64,000 bases of DNA. Origin: Pelagibacteraceae bacterium. GTDB lineage: Bacteria > Pseudomonadota > Alphaproteobacteria > HIMB59. Made by a program: the position numbers and the translations under genes. The DNA is taken from positions 1 through 64,000 of the forward strand of contig PAHR01000021.1 in assembly GCA_002705265.1 (NCBI GenBank). Direction: 5' to 3'. This document shows positions 37,717 through 46,973 of this stretch, one piece after another (positions within the stretch are counted from its first letter, which is position 1; each line of letters opens with the position of its first letter). The notes under the pieces are model-generated. The model was not told the origin of the DNA, did not search any database, and saw only the letters and a list, made by a program, of their open reading frames with translations.

Positions 37717-39309
37717 ATGAATGACACTTTTCAAGACATTATTGATGCGGTTATTAAAAATGAAAACCATCATGCTGAAAATCTTTGCTGGTCAGCGCTA
37801 AAAAGCAATCCAAATTCATCAAAATTATATAAATGGCTCGGGATAGCACTTCTAAAACAGAAAAAATATGACGGAGCCCTTGAAGCACTTTTAAAATCTT
37901 TGCCCGAAAATGAAGGAGATTACGATGTTTTGAATAATCTGGCATTTGTATACAGACATTTGGAGGATTACAAAAAAGCCCAAGAATACTGTGATAAAGC
38001 GGATAAGATAAAACCACACACCTATGGCGTAACTTTTAATAGAGCCCAAATAGCTATGGAATTAAAGAAATATGATGTAGCAAAAAAACTAACTATTGAG
38101 TGCTTTGATTTTATTAAAAATGCGCCTCAAGACGGTCTAGCTTCAATTAGAAATTTAAAAAGATTTTATGTTGATATTTTATTAGCTCAAAGAAATGTCG
38201 AGGAGTCAGTCAGGTATATGAAGGAATCTCTCGAAGAAGAGTTTGATGCAAGAATTTTTTTTGATCTTGCAAATATTAGTCCCTCTGATGTCAATGATAA
38301 TATTTTCAAATTGGCAGAAACTTATGCCAGCCAAGAACAAAATCATTTTTTATTAAAAGCGTCAGCTTTGTTTGGGATTGGGAGAATATATGAAAAAAAT
38401 AAAAATTATGAATCTGCATTTAAAAAATATTCTGAGGCTAATTTGATAAAATCTAAAATGCTTAGATTTAAACCGTTTTCTGGGCAGGAATACTTGAAGC
38501 AGAGTTTTAAATTTTTTACTCATGAAACTTTTAAAAAATATAATTTTATCAATAGAGACAAAGGCAAGGAATGTATTTTTATTTTGGGCAACCCCCGCTC
38601 TGGAACAACTCTTGTTGAGTCCATTGTTGGTAGTTCAGATAAGGTGGTTTCTGCGGGTGAGCTAAATAGTTTTTTAAGAATTAGTGAAAAAGTTGCATAC
38701 AAAAACTTTACAAATATAGATAAAATAAATTTAGATGAGCTCGGTAACAATTATTTAAGAATTCTAAAAATTTTCTCAGAGAATAATTCTTCAAAATTTA
38801 TTATCGATAAAATGCCGGCTAATATAATGAATGTTGGGGTGATTAGATTACTACTTCCTGCTGCGAAAATTATTTGCCTTAATAGACGCCCGCTTGATAA
38901 TGCCTGGTCTCTATTTACTCAACTCTATTTGGGGAACATTCCTTATAGCTCTAATCTATTTAACATGGGCATAGCGATGGCAAATGTAGAGGCAGCAAAA
39001 AAATTTTGGCAATCACAAAATATAGATAAAAATTTTATGATTATAGACTACGAGAAAGTTGTTGAAGATCCAAAGAATAATTCTGGTTTACTTTTCGATT
39101 TTATTGGAATTGAAGCAGATTACGATGAGGGGAAAAGAAAGAAATTTTATTCTCGTACCGCATCAAGAACTCAGGTGCAAAAGGACATATATACCTCATC
39201 AATAAGTAGGTCTAAAGAATATGATAAGTTTATGGGCGAATTTCAAAAAAGCTTTGATAATCAAAACTTGTACTGGGATGGCATATTTAAGTCACAAAAA
39301 AACCAATAA
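37717..39309 (+). CDS. TPR-repeat sulfotransferase (tyrosylprotein sulfotransferase-like)
   Basis: TPR N-terminus (YDVLNNLAFVYRHLEDYKKAQEYCDKA); FILGNPRSGTTLVESIVGSSDKVVSAGEL PAPS-binding loop. Confidence 0.9.
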   Translation: MNDTFQDIIDAVIKNENHHAENLCWSALKSNPNSSKLYKWLGIALLKQKKYDGALEALLKSLPENEGDYDVLNNLAFVYRHLEDYKKAQEYCDKADKIKPHTYGVTFNRAQIAMELKKYDVAKKLTIECFDFIKNAPQDGLASIRNLKRFYVDILLAQRNVEESVRYMKESLEEEFDARIFFDLANISPSDVNDNIFKLAETYASQEQNHFLLKASALFGIGRIYEKNKNYESAFKKYSEANLIKSKMLRFKPFSGQEYLKQSFKFFTHETFKKYNFINRDKGKECIFILGNPRSGTTLVESIVGSSDKVVSAGELNSFLRISEKVAYKNFTNIDKINLDELGNNYLRILKIFSENNSSKFIIDKMPANIMNVGVIRLLLPAAKIICLNRRPLDNAWSLFTQLYLGNIPYSSNLFNMGIAMANVEAAKKFWQSQNIDKNFMIIDYEKVVEDPKNNSGLLFDFIGIEADYDEGKRKKFYSRTASRTQVQKDIYTSSISRSKEYDKFMGEFQKSFDNQNLYWDGIFKSQKNQ

Positions 39310-39323
39310 TATCAATATTTTTT

Positions 39324-39357
39324 ATTGTTGCAATTTTGCAACAATTTAACTTTTTTT
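39324..39357 (+). terminator. Probable intrinsic terminator after the TPR-sulfotransferase gene
   Basis: ATTGTTGCAA-TT-TTGCAACAAT perfect inverted repeat followed by TTAACTTTTTTT. Confidence 0.65.
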
Positions 39358-39453
39358 GGTTTTTATCTTTTAAAATTATATAAAAACTCCTGAAAATAAC
39401 TAAATTCCTACTTGTTAACGTTTATATATATATAAACAGGAAAGGACTATAAA

Positions 39454-40476
39454 ATGAAAAAACTATTAACATTAGTATCAGCATTATTTGCTGGTTCTAT
39501 TGGAACAGCAGCTGCAGAGGTTTCTGTATCTGGTGCTTCAAACTTCTTCTATGGATCAGGTTCCGGTACAGGAAATGTTGCAGGTGAAGAAGATAGTATC
39601 TTCGTAGTTGGTGGTTCGGTTGCATTTGCTATGTCAACTGAAACAGCAAACGGTGTTACTGTTTCAGGTTCAGCTTCTCTTTCTGCTGACACTGATGATA
39701 TTGCTACTGCTGCAACAGCTACTGCTGTAGGTGGTATGTCACAAATTACTTTCGGTATGGACGGTATGACTATTACTGTTGGTGATATTAATAACGCTGG
39801 TTCAGGAACTGGTGAAGGTGGTGACGTGTCATCATTTGCTTCAACTGTTGCTGGTCAATTTGATACAGACCCTGCTGCTTCTGCAGACGGTGGTTTAGTT
39901 GACGGTATTGCAGACGGTACTGGTTTCAACGTATCAACTTCTATTGGTGATGCTTCTGTAGATGCTACTTGGGTACAAACTCAGGGATCAGGAAGAAACT
40001 CATACAGTGGTGGTGTTTCAACAACTACTGGTAACACAAACGGTTATGCTATCAACGTTGGAATGGATGTTGCTGGCGCAAGTGTAAATGTTGCTCTTGG
40101 TGGTAACGATGAAATGACTTCTGGAACTGATGACGATTCAGCTGTTGGTGTTGAAGTATCATACGACGTTACTGATGCTATGACTCTAACATTTGGTGGT
40201 ACTTCAGGTAACACAGGTGCAAGCGACAAAGACAATCAGTTCGCAAGCATTGCTTACACTGTAGATGCTGACACAACTCTAAGCATGGGTTTTGCAACTG
40301 CTGACGATACAACTGCAAGCGTAACAGACAAGCAAACTGTAACTTCAGTTAACCTATCAAGATCTCTTGGTGGTGGTGTTTCAGTATTTGCTGAATACGC
40401 AGCTGTTGACTCAGATAATGCTGGTGTAAATACTGACGGTAGCGCTGTTGCTGTTGGTACAACAGTATCATTCTAA
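39454..40476 (+). CDS. Gram-negative-type porin (abundant outer-membrane beta-barrel)
   Basis: Signal peptide MKKLLTLVSALFAGSIGTAAA; alternating Gly/Thr/Ser-rich beta-strands; C-terminal VGTTVSF ending in Phe; RBS aggaaagg. Confidence 0.88.
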   Translation: MKKLLTLVSALFAGSIGTAAAEVSVSGASNFFYGSGSGTGNVAGEEDSIFVVGGSVAFAMSTETANGVTVSGSASLSADTDDIATAATATAVGGMSQITFGMDGMTITVGDINNAGSGTGEGGDVSSFASTVAGQFDTDPAASADGGLVDGIADGTGFNVSTSIGDASVDATWVQTQGSGRNSYSGGVSTTTGNTNGYAINVGMDVAGASVNVALGGNDEMTSGTDDDSAVGVEVSYDVTDAMTLTFGGTSGNTGASDKDNQFASIAYTVDADTTLSMGFATADDTTASVTDKQTVTSVNLSRSLGGGVSVFAEYAAVDSDNAGVNTDGSAVAVGTTVSF

Positions 40477-40495
40477 TAATTTAGAATATAATTTT

Positions 40496-40528
40496 AAAAG
40501 CCGGGGTTTTACCTCGGCTTTTTTTTTG
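40496..40528 (+). terminator. Rho-independent terminator of the porin gene
   Basis: AAAAGCCGGGG-TTTTA-CCTCGGCTTTTTTTTT. Confidence 0.92.
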
Positions 40529-40587
40529 TTTGTCACAAATCGATATTTGACCTAAAATTTAAATTGACCTAGTATGTGTTCTAATTC

Positions 40588-41157
40588 ATGAAACCCTTAT
40601 TAATATTATTAGTTTTGTCAGTTATACTAACTGGCTGTGGAACAGGAAAAAACTATCAAGAAGTAAAACAAAAACAGATAGAAAATGACCCTTGTGTTTA
40701 TGACAGAATTAAAGGCCAAAAAGCCGAGGAAAGATGTATAGCTAGAGTAAATGCAAAAGCAGCTGAGGGAGAGGGTCTTTTTGCAACTATGATAGAAGAT
40801 ATAAAAGAGGATTTAGGAGAAGGGGCTGGCGGTTCTTCTTATGTTAATAAATGGTTATGGAACGGCTCAATAGAAACCCTAGGAGAATTTCCCTTAAAAA
40901 TTGCAGATGCATTTGGAGGGGTAATTGAAACAGATTGGCTTATAAAAGACGGCGTTCCTGACAACAGGTGTGCGGTAAAAGTCCTTATAAAAACCAAGGA
41001 TCTTGTGTCAAATGGTGTAGAGGTAAACACGATATGCCAAAAATATAATGGAACTAACTGGGTTCTTGTTAATGATGATTTGTCAGAAGCTAACAGAGAA
41101 ATAGAAAACTCCATTCTAAGTTTAGCAAGGAAAAACTATCTTGCCTTTGCTGGTTAG
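40588..41157 (+). CDS. Lipoprotein, DUF3576-like
   Basis: Lipobox LTGC; LWNGSIETLGEFPLKIADAFGGVIETDWLI; location immediately before leuS as in other Alphaproteobacteria. Confidence 0.75.
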   Translation: MKPLLILLVLSVILTGCGTGKNYQEVKQKQIENDPCVYDRIKGQKAEERCIARVNAKAAEGEGLFATMIEDIKEDLGEGAGGSSYVNKWLWNGSIETLGEFPLKIADAFGGVIETDWLIKDGVPDNRCAVKVLIKTKDLVSNGVEVNTICQKYNGTNWVLVNDDLSEANREIENSILSLARKNYLAFAG

Positions 41158-41170
41158 CTAAACTAGCCCG

Positions 41171-43534
41171 ATGCCCAAACAGTATGTATTAGAAATGTTT
41201 CCCTATCCTTCTGGGAATATACATATGGGCCATGTAAGGAACTATACAATTGGAGACATATACACAAGATATTTAAAACTAAATGGACACGAAGTAATTC
41301 ATCCAATGGGCTGGGATGCGTTTGGACTTCCTGCTGAAAATGCCGCTATACAAAATAAAACTCATCCTAAAAAATGGACTATAGAAAATATTGGAAATAT
41401 GAAGAAGGAATTACAATCACTAAATTTAGATTTAGATTGGGATAGAGAGTTAGCAACATGCGAAGAAAAATATTATAAGCACCAACAAAGGCTATTTATA
41501 GATTTTTATAAAAAAGGATTGGTTTATAAAAAAAATGCTGTTGTAAACTGGGATCCTGTTGATCAAACCGTACTTGCTAATGAACAGGTCATTGATGGTA
41601 AAGGATGGAGAACGGGCGCAACTATTGAAAAAAAACAATTATCTCAATGGTTTTTTAAAATAACTGAATACGCAGAGGAGCTGTTGTCGAGCATTGACAC
41701 TCTTAATAAATGGCCAGAAAAAGTTAAAACCATGCAAAGAAATTGGATAGGAAAGTCTATTGGTGCAGAAATAAATTTTAAGATAGAAAATTCAGATAAA
41801 AATATTGAGATTTATACAACAAGGCCTGACACAATTTTTGGAGCAACTTTTATAGCACTGTCTATAAACCATGATTTCATAAGACATTATTTAGATGAAA
41901 GCCGGATTTTAAAAATTCAAAAAGAATTTTCACAAGCTGATGAAAAGGAAAAAGTCGGTATTTTTTTAGACCTAAATTGCATACATCCAATCACAGAAAA
42001 AAAAATACCAATCTATATAGCAAATTTTGTTTTGGATAATTATGGCCAAGGTGCGATCTTCGGTTGTCCAGCGCACGATGAAAGAGATTATGAATTTGCA
42101 AAAAAATATTCAATTCCAATTATTAAGGTTGTTAATTGTGATGACAAAGAGCTTCCTTACACCGGTGATGGAGAAATGGTAAATTCCTCATTTCTTAATG
42201 GCCTGGGCAAAGACAAAGCAATCGAAGAAATAATAAAATACTTTTCAGAAAAAAAAATAGGAAGGAGGTCTATTAACTTCAAATTAAGAGATTGGGGGGT
42301 GTCAAGACAAAGATACTGGGGTTGCCCAATACCAGTAATATACTATGAAGATGGTTCATATAGGGTGTTAGAAAAAGATGAGCTTCCAGTAACACTTCCT
42401 GATGAGATAGAGTTAACCGGACAAGGAAATCCGCTAGGAAGAAACAAAAATTGGGTCGAAATAATTTGCAAAAAAACTGGAAAAAAGGCATTTAGAGAAA
42501 CCGACACATTAGATACTTTTGTGGATTCTTCTTGGTATTACTTCAGATTTTTAGACCCAAATAACAATGAACAGCCTTTTGATATTAATTTAGTCAAAAA
42601 ATATGCTCCTGTTGATAAGTACATTGGGGGGATTGAACATGCAATTCTTCATCTTCTCTATTCGAGGTTTTTCACCAAGGCAATTAGAGATATATATAAT
42701 TTACCAATTGATGAGCCATTTAAAGAGCTTTTCACACAGGGAATGATCACCCACAAAACATTTAAAAGCCATAAAAAATCGTGGCTGCGCCCAAATGAAG
42801 TTGCTTTAAAGGATGGAAAAATGGTTGATATTTTTGACTCTATGCCTGTTTATGAAGGTGCAATAGAAAAAATGAGCAAATCTAAAAGAAACACTATTGA
42901 ACCAAAGGAAATTCTTGATAATTATGGCTTGGATGCAACTAGGGTATTTATGATTTCTGACTCACCTCCAGACAGAAATCTTGAATGGACAGACGAAGGG
43001 ATACAAGGGTCAAAAAATCTAGTAAATAGAATTAAGAGGTATTTTGATAATAAAAAAACCTCTCTCAACGAAGAACAACAAAAAAAAATAAAAATATTCA
43101 TTTATAATATGAGCGAAAATATAAAAGACTTTACTTTTAATAAATGTGTTGCGGAAATTTATACGTTGTTAAATTATTTGGAAAAACAAAAAGCATACGC
43201 GGGTGAAAGTGAACAAGGAAAAGATATTCTTTGTTGCCTTTTTCCAATAATGCCCAGCCTTGTTACAGATTTAATTTCCCATAAGTTTAAAGACTCAAGT
43301 AATACTTTAGCTTGGCCAAAAGTTGACATTAACGAAATCGGGGAAGACATAATTAATTTACCAATACAGATTAATGGGAAATTTATTACAACCATAGAAA
43401 CAAAAATAAACTATGACGAAAAATTCTTACAAGAACAAATATTTAAAATAACAAAAATAGAAGAAAGACTTAATAACAAATTAATAAAAAAAACAATCCA
43501 TGTTAAAAACAAAATTATCAATTTTATTATTTAA
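41171..43534 (+). CDS. leuS: Leucyl-tRNA synthetase
   Basis: [20 protein letters not shown] (HIGH region), [13 protein letters not shown], editing domain [20 protein letters not shown] (KMSKS). Confidence 0.95.
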   Translation: MPKQYVLEMFPYPSGNIHMGHVRNYTIGDIYTRYLKLNGHEVIHPMGWDAFGLPAENAAIQNKTHPKKWTIENIGNMKKELQSLNLDLDWDRELATCEEKYYKHQQRLFIDFYKKGLVYKKNAVVNWDPVDQTVLANEQVIDGKGWRTGATIEKKQLSQWFFKITEYAEELLSSIDTLNKWPEKVKTMQRNWIGKSIGAEINFKIENSDKNIEIYTTRPDTIFGATFIALSINHDFIRHYLDESRILKIQKEFSQADEKEKVGIFLDLNCIHPITEKKIPIYIANFVLDNYGQGAIFGCPAHDERDYEFAKKYSIPIIKVVNCDDKELPYTGDGEMVNSSFLNGLGKDKAIEEIIKYFSEKKIGRRSINFKLRDWGVSRQRYWGCPIPVIYYEDGSYRVLEKDELPVTLPDEIELTGQGNPLGRNKNWVEIICKKTGKKAFRETDTLDTFVDSSWYYFRFLDPNNNEQPFDINLVKKYAPVDKYIGGIEHAILHLLYSRFFTKAIRDIYNLPIDEPFKELFTQGMITHKTFKSHKKSWLRPNEVALKDGKMVDIFDSMPVYEGAIEKMSKSKRNTIEPKEILDNYGLDATRVFMISDSPPDRNLEWTDEGIQGSKNLVNRIKRYFDNKKTSLNEEQQKKIKIFIYNMSENIKDFTFNKCVAEIYTLLNYLEKQKAYAGESEQGKDILCCLFPIMPSLVTDLISHKFKDSSNTLAWPKVDINEIGEDIINLPIQINGKFITTIETKINYDEKFLQEQIFKITKIEERLNNKLIKKTIHVKNKIINFII

Positions 43535-44135
43535 TATATTTTTTTTGATTTCTTGCAACTCTGCTTTAAATCAATCCCTTACAGAAGGATCTTTAAAATT
43601 TTCTGTGCATCATATTGAAGGCGATAAAAACGGATTCATATTTAGTAATTTACTAAAACAGCAATTAAGAGTGAATGACTTTTATGACCCTTTATCAACC
43701 AATGTGATATACGTAACAACTAGTAATGAAACAAAGTATTTAGTCACATCTGTAACAAAAACCTCAACAAGAAATGCTGTTTACTCAAATGTTTCAATGG
43801 AAATTGGAACTTCATCTAATCGATTGCCAATTAGTATTAATTTCACCTGCTCAAAAATGGAAGAAACGTATAGTGCAGATCAAATGTATATGCTTGCTGC
43901 AAGTAATGCTAACCTTAGTAATATTGAGGCAGAAAATGACATAATAATTCTTAATAGTGAAAACATAATTGACATGATGATAGATGATTTAATTTTTTAT
44001 AGACAAAATGACTGCTATTTGTCAAAGAAATTAACTAATATAAGCTTGCCTGAAAATGAACAATTAGAAAAGAATCTTTCTGAAAAAGGAAAACTTTTAA
44101 AGGAAATAAAAAACGAACTAAATGCCGGTGAATAA
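43500..44135 (+). CDS. Putative LPS-assembly lipoprotein (LptE-like)
   Basis: Lipobox-like FFLISC; position between leuS and the holA slot is the usual lptE position; sequence divergent. Confidence 0.55.
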   Translation: MLKTKLSILLFNIFFLISCNSALNQSLTEGSLKFSVHHIEGDKNGFIFSNLLKQQLRVNDFYDPLSTNVIYVTTSNETKYLVTSVTKTSTRNAVYSNVSMEIGTSSNRLPISINFTCSKMEETYSADQMYMLAASNANLSNIEAENDIIILNSENIIDMMIDDLIFYRQNDCYLSKKLTNISLPENEQLEKNLSEKGKLLKEIKNELNAGE

Positions 44136-44784
44136 CAATATTAATAAAATTAAAAATTATATTTCTGGGGGCGAAGAAAAAATTGTTCTTGTGAATATTG
44201 TTAATGAAAAAGTAAGTTTATTTTATAAGTTATTAATTCAAAAAATATCTAATGATAATAAAATTAGGACAAATTACGTTGAGGATTCCAATGAGTCATT
44301 TTCAAAAAATGCAACAGATTTATTTTTAGAGAGACAAACATATATCCTAGAAACAACAACCCAAAGCAAGGTAGAAAAAATACAATTATTAAAAGATGAA
44401 AGTAAAAAAATATTTTTATTTGTTCCATATAGTATTTTTAAAAAAAATTCCTCCGGTAGTGACAAAAATATTAATGCTTATGATTTTAAAAAAGACATGT
44501 CAGCTTATATAAACGAAAGACCTGACTTAAAAAAAATATCAAGCGAGGATAAGTTTCGATTCTTGGAAACGCTCAAAGAAATGCCACATTTATTTTTTTC
44601 TGAAATAGACAAAATCAGAATTAATTATGCTGATAATTATATTAACAACGTCGACGATGTGTCTTTGATAGGACAGCTAAGACAGGGTGTTTATAAAATG
44701 AAAAGAAACTTTTCAATTAAGGAATTATCCTCTTTATACAATCTTATAAAAAAAGAGATTATTTTAAAAAAATTTAACTTTTAA
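44122..44784 (+). CDS. Hypothetical; candidate reduced DNA polymerase III delta subunit (HolA) by synteny
   Basis: 220 aa between the lptE slot and parB; coupled to upstream ORF; no strong sequence motif. Confidence 0.4.
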   Translation: MPVNNNINKIKNYISGGEEKIVLVNIVNEKVSLFYKLLIQKISNDNKIRTNYVEDSNESFSKNATDLFLERQTYILETTTQSKVEKIQLLKDESKKIFLFVPYSIFKKNSSGSDKNINAYDFKKDMSAYINERPDLKKISSEDKFRFLETLKEMPHLFFSEIDKIRINYADNYINNVDDVSLIGQLRQGVYKMKRNFSIKELSSLYNLIKKEIILKKFNF

Positions 44785-45610
44785 TTTTTTTTACAAGAAA
44801 ATCGTATTGTTCTAGATTATCGTAAAAAATTTTTATATATCCCTTTCCTTTAAAGTCGTATTTGATTTGTGATTTGAATCCTATGAGGCTGCTAAGGTTT
44901 TTTTCTTCTGTAGTAATATTAATGTCTGATTTCTTAACTTGTTTTTTATTATTAATAATTTTTTCAAGCTCTCTAACAGATATTTTCTTATTACTAAATC
45001 TTTTAAGCGTCTTCTCATCAAACATTGAGGGATCTCTGCCAATTAAAATTTTAGCGTGGCCTAAAGATATGATTTCTTTATCAAGCAAATCCATGAAAAA
45101 TCTATTTAAGCTTAATATTCTTAAAATATTTGTTATATGTGATCTGCTTTTGCCGACTATGCTTGCTAATTGGTCATGTGTGTATTTTTTCTTCTCAATT
45201 AAGTTTTTATACGCATTTGCTTCTTCGGTGATTTTTAAATTTTCTCTCTGTATGTTTTCTATTAACGATACTTCGTTATTGTCTAGGTCTGCAGGTAAAA
45301 TGATAGATGGAATTGCTTTTAAATTTGCAATTTGAGCAGCTCTCCACCTTCTTTCTCCGGCTACAATTTTATAATCATTTTCAGCATTTTTTGCCAAAAT
45401 AATAGGCTGGATTAATCCGTGTTGCTTGATAGAAGAGGCAAGTTCTTTGATTTTTTCTTGGTCAAATTCTTTTCTTGGTTGACCGGGGTCACGGCTAATA
45501 TGTTCAATGGGAGTAAAAAATAAATTTTTCTCACTTGCCAAGTTTTTTTCAACACTTGGCTTAGCACCTAACAAAGATGATAGTCCCATGCCGAGCTTTT
45601 TATTTTTCAT
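44774..45610 (-). CDS. parB: Chromosome partitioning protein ParB
   Basis: GLGMGLSSLLG-like N-terminus (KKLGMGLSSLLGAKPS), IVAGERRWRAAQIA, LASIVGKSRSHITNILRIL HTH; start refined to MKNKKLG (45610). Confidence 0.95.
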   Translation of the reverse strand: MKNKKLGMGLSSLLGAKPSVEKNLASEKNLFFTPIEHISRDPGQPRKEFDQEKIKELASSIKQHGLIQPIILAKNAENDYKIVAGERRWRAAQIANLKAIPSIILPADLDNNEVSLIENIQRENLKITEEANAYKNLIEKKKYTHDQLASIVGKSRSHITNILRILSLNRFFMDLLDKEIISLGHAKILIGRDPSMFDEKTLKRFSNKKISVRELEKIINNKKQVKKSDINITTEEKNLSSLIGFKSQIKYDFKGKGYIKIFYDNLEQYDFLVKKIKS

Positions 45611-46362
45611 TATGTGTTCCTTTCTATAAATTCTCTGGCTAGCCCGATATATGCTTGGGATCCAGCGCAATTCAAATCATAAATGATTGCTGGAAGGCCA
45701 TGACTGGGGGCTTCAGACAACTTTACATTTCTAGGCACATTAAATTTATATACAGTTGCCTCAAAATATTTTCTTGCCTCCTCCTCTATAAGAGAAGATA
45801 GAGAATTTCTTTTATCGTACATTGTTAAAATAATGCCGTTTATTTTTAAATTTTGATTGAGATTGTCTTTTATCATATCTATTGTCTTAACTAATTTGGA
45901 CAGGCCCTCAAGAGCAAAAAATTCGCATTGCACCGGTATAAGAACCTCGTCGCTCGCAACTAATGCGCTAATTGTCAATAAACCAAGTGTTGGGGGCGTA
46001 TCTATAAAAATATAATCATAGGTATTTTTTAAATTATCGAGTTGTTTTTTAATAATAAAATTTCTATTTTCATCATTAGCCAATTCGTATTCGGCGGCTG
46101 CAAGATCCTCGCAAGCTGAAATAATTTGTAAGTTAGGTATTTGTGTATCTTGAATTAGTTCTTCAAATTTTTTTTCTCCGCTCAATGCTTTATAAATTGA
46201 TAAATCATGTTGATACCTATTAAAAGATAACGACGAGTTATACTGTGGGTCTACATCAACAATAAGAATTTTTTTATCAATAGATGCAAGAGCCGTACCC
46301 AAGTTTACAACGGTCGTGGTTTTTCCAACCCCTCCTTTCTGATTAGCTATTGTTATGATCAT
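45610..46362 (-). CDS. parA: Chromosome partitioning ATPase ParA
   Basis: IANQKGGVGKTTTVVNLGTALA deviant Walker A; FIDTPPTLGLLTISAL. Confidence 0.96.
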   Translation of the reverse strand: MIITIANQKGGVGKTTTVVNLGTALASIDKKILIVDVDPQYNSSLSFNRYQHDLSIYKALSGEKKFEELIQDTQIPNLQIISACEDLAAAEYELANDENRNFIIKKQLDNLKNTYDYIFIDTPPTLGLLTISALVASDEVLIPVQCEFFALEGLSKLVKTIDMIKDNLNQNLKINGIILTMYDKRNSLSSLIEEEARKYFEATVYKFNVPRNVKLSEAPSHGLPAIIYDLNCAGSQAYIGLAREFIERNT

Positions 46363-46973
46363 TTGGACATTAGCTCTACAATTCCTGAATCTCTAGATGT
46401 AATGCTATTAAAAAAACGCACACAAAATTTTTTATTATTAATAAGTTTGACTTCTTCTATATATGTTTTTCCTTTCATAAAAAGGTATATTGTATTTCTG
46501 TCTGATAGATTTTTTGTTAGCTTTAAAATTTGGTCTATTTTTGCAAAAGCTCTTGAAACTATATATGAAAATTTTTTTGAAATAATGTTTTCTACCCTGT
46601 CGTTGTGAACGATCATTTTAAGACCTAAGTCTTTATTAACCTTTTCGAGAAAAAGGCATTTTTTTCTTTGTTTTTCAATAAGATTAATGTTTTTACATCC
46701 CGCAATTGCCAACATCACTCCAGGTAATCCCGCTCCTGATCCTATGTCTGCAATTGTTTTTTCTTTGTCTTTTATCAAATTAATAATCTGCAATGAGTCT
46801 AATAAATGCCTGCTATCAATATCATCAATAGTAGTTTTGCTTATTAAATTAATTTTGCTATTTTCTTCAATCAAAAGTTTTTTATACATCATGGTTTTTT
46901 CTAAAATAATTTTTTTATCTTCGTTGGTCTCAAACGTACTAATAAAATTCTTTAAATTATTTTGATTGGACAT
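46359..46973 (-). CDS. rsmG: 16S rRNA (guanine527-N7)-methyltransferase RsmG (GidB)
   Basis: SRHLLDSLQI, IADIGSGAGLPGVMLAI, synteny with mnmG/parA. Confidence 0.95.
   Translation of the reverse strand: MSNQNNLKNFISTFETNEDKKIILEKTMMYKKLLIEENSKINLISKTTIDDIDSRHLLDSLQIINLIKDKEKTIADIGSGAGLPGVMLAIAGCKNINLIEKQRKKCLFLEKVNKDLGLKMIVHNDRVENIISKKFSYIVSRAFAKIDQILKLTKNLSDRNTIYLFMKGKTYIEEVKLINNKKFCVRFFNSITSRDSGIVELMSK

Noticed and set aside
44862-45335. 157-aa plus-strand ORF
   Set aside because: Antisense to parB; hydrophobic low-complexity translation from an AT-rich complement.
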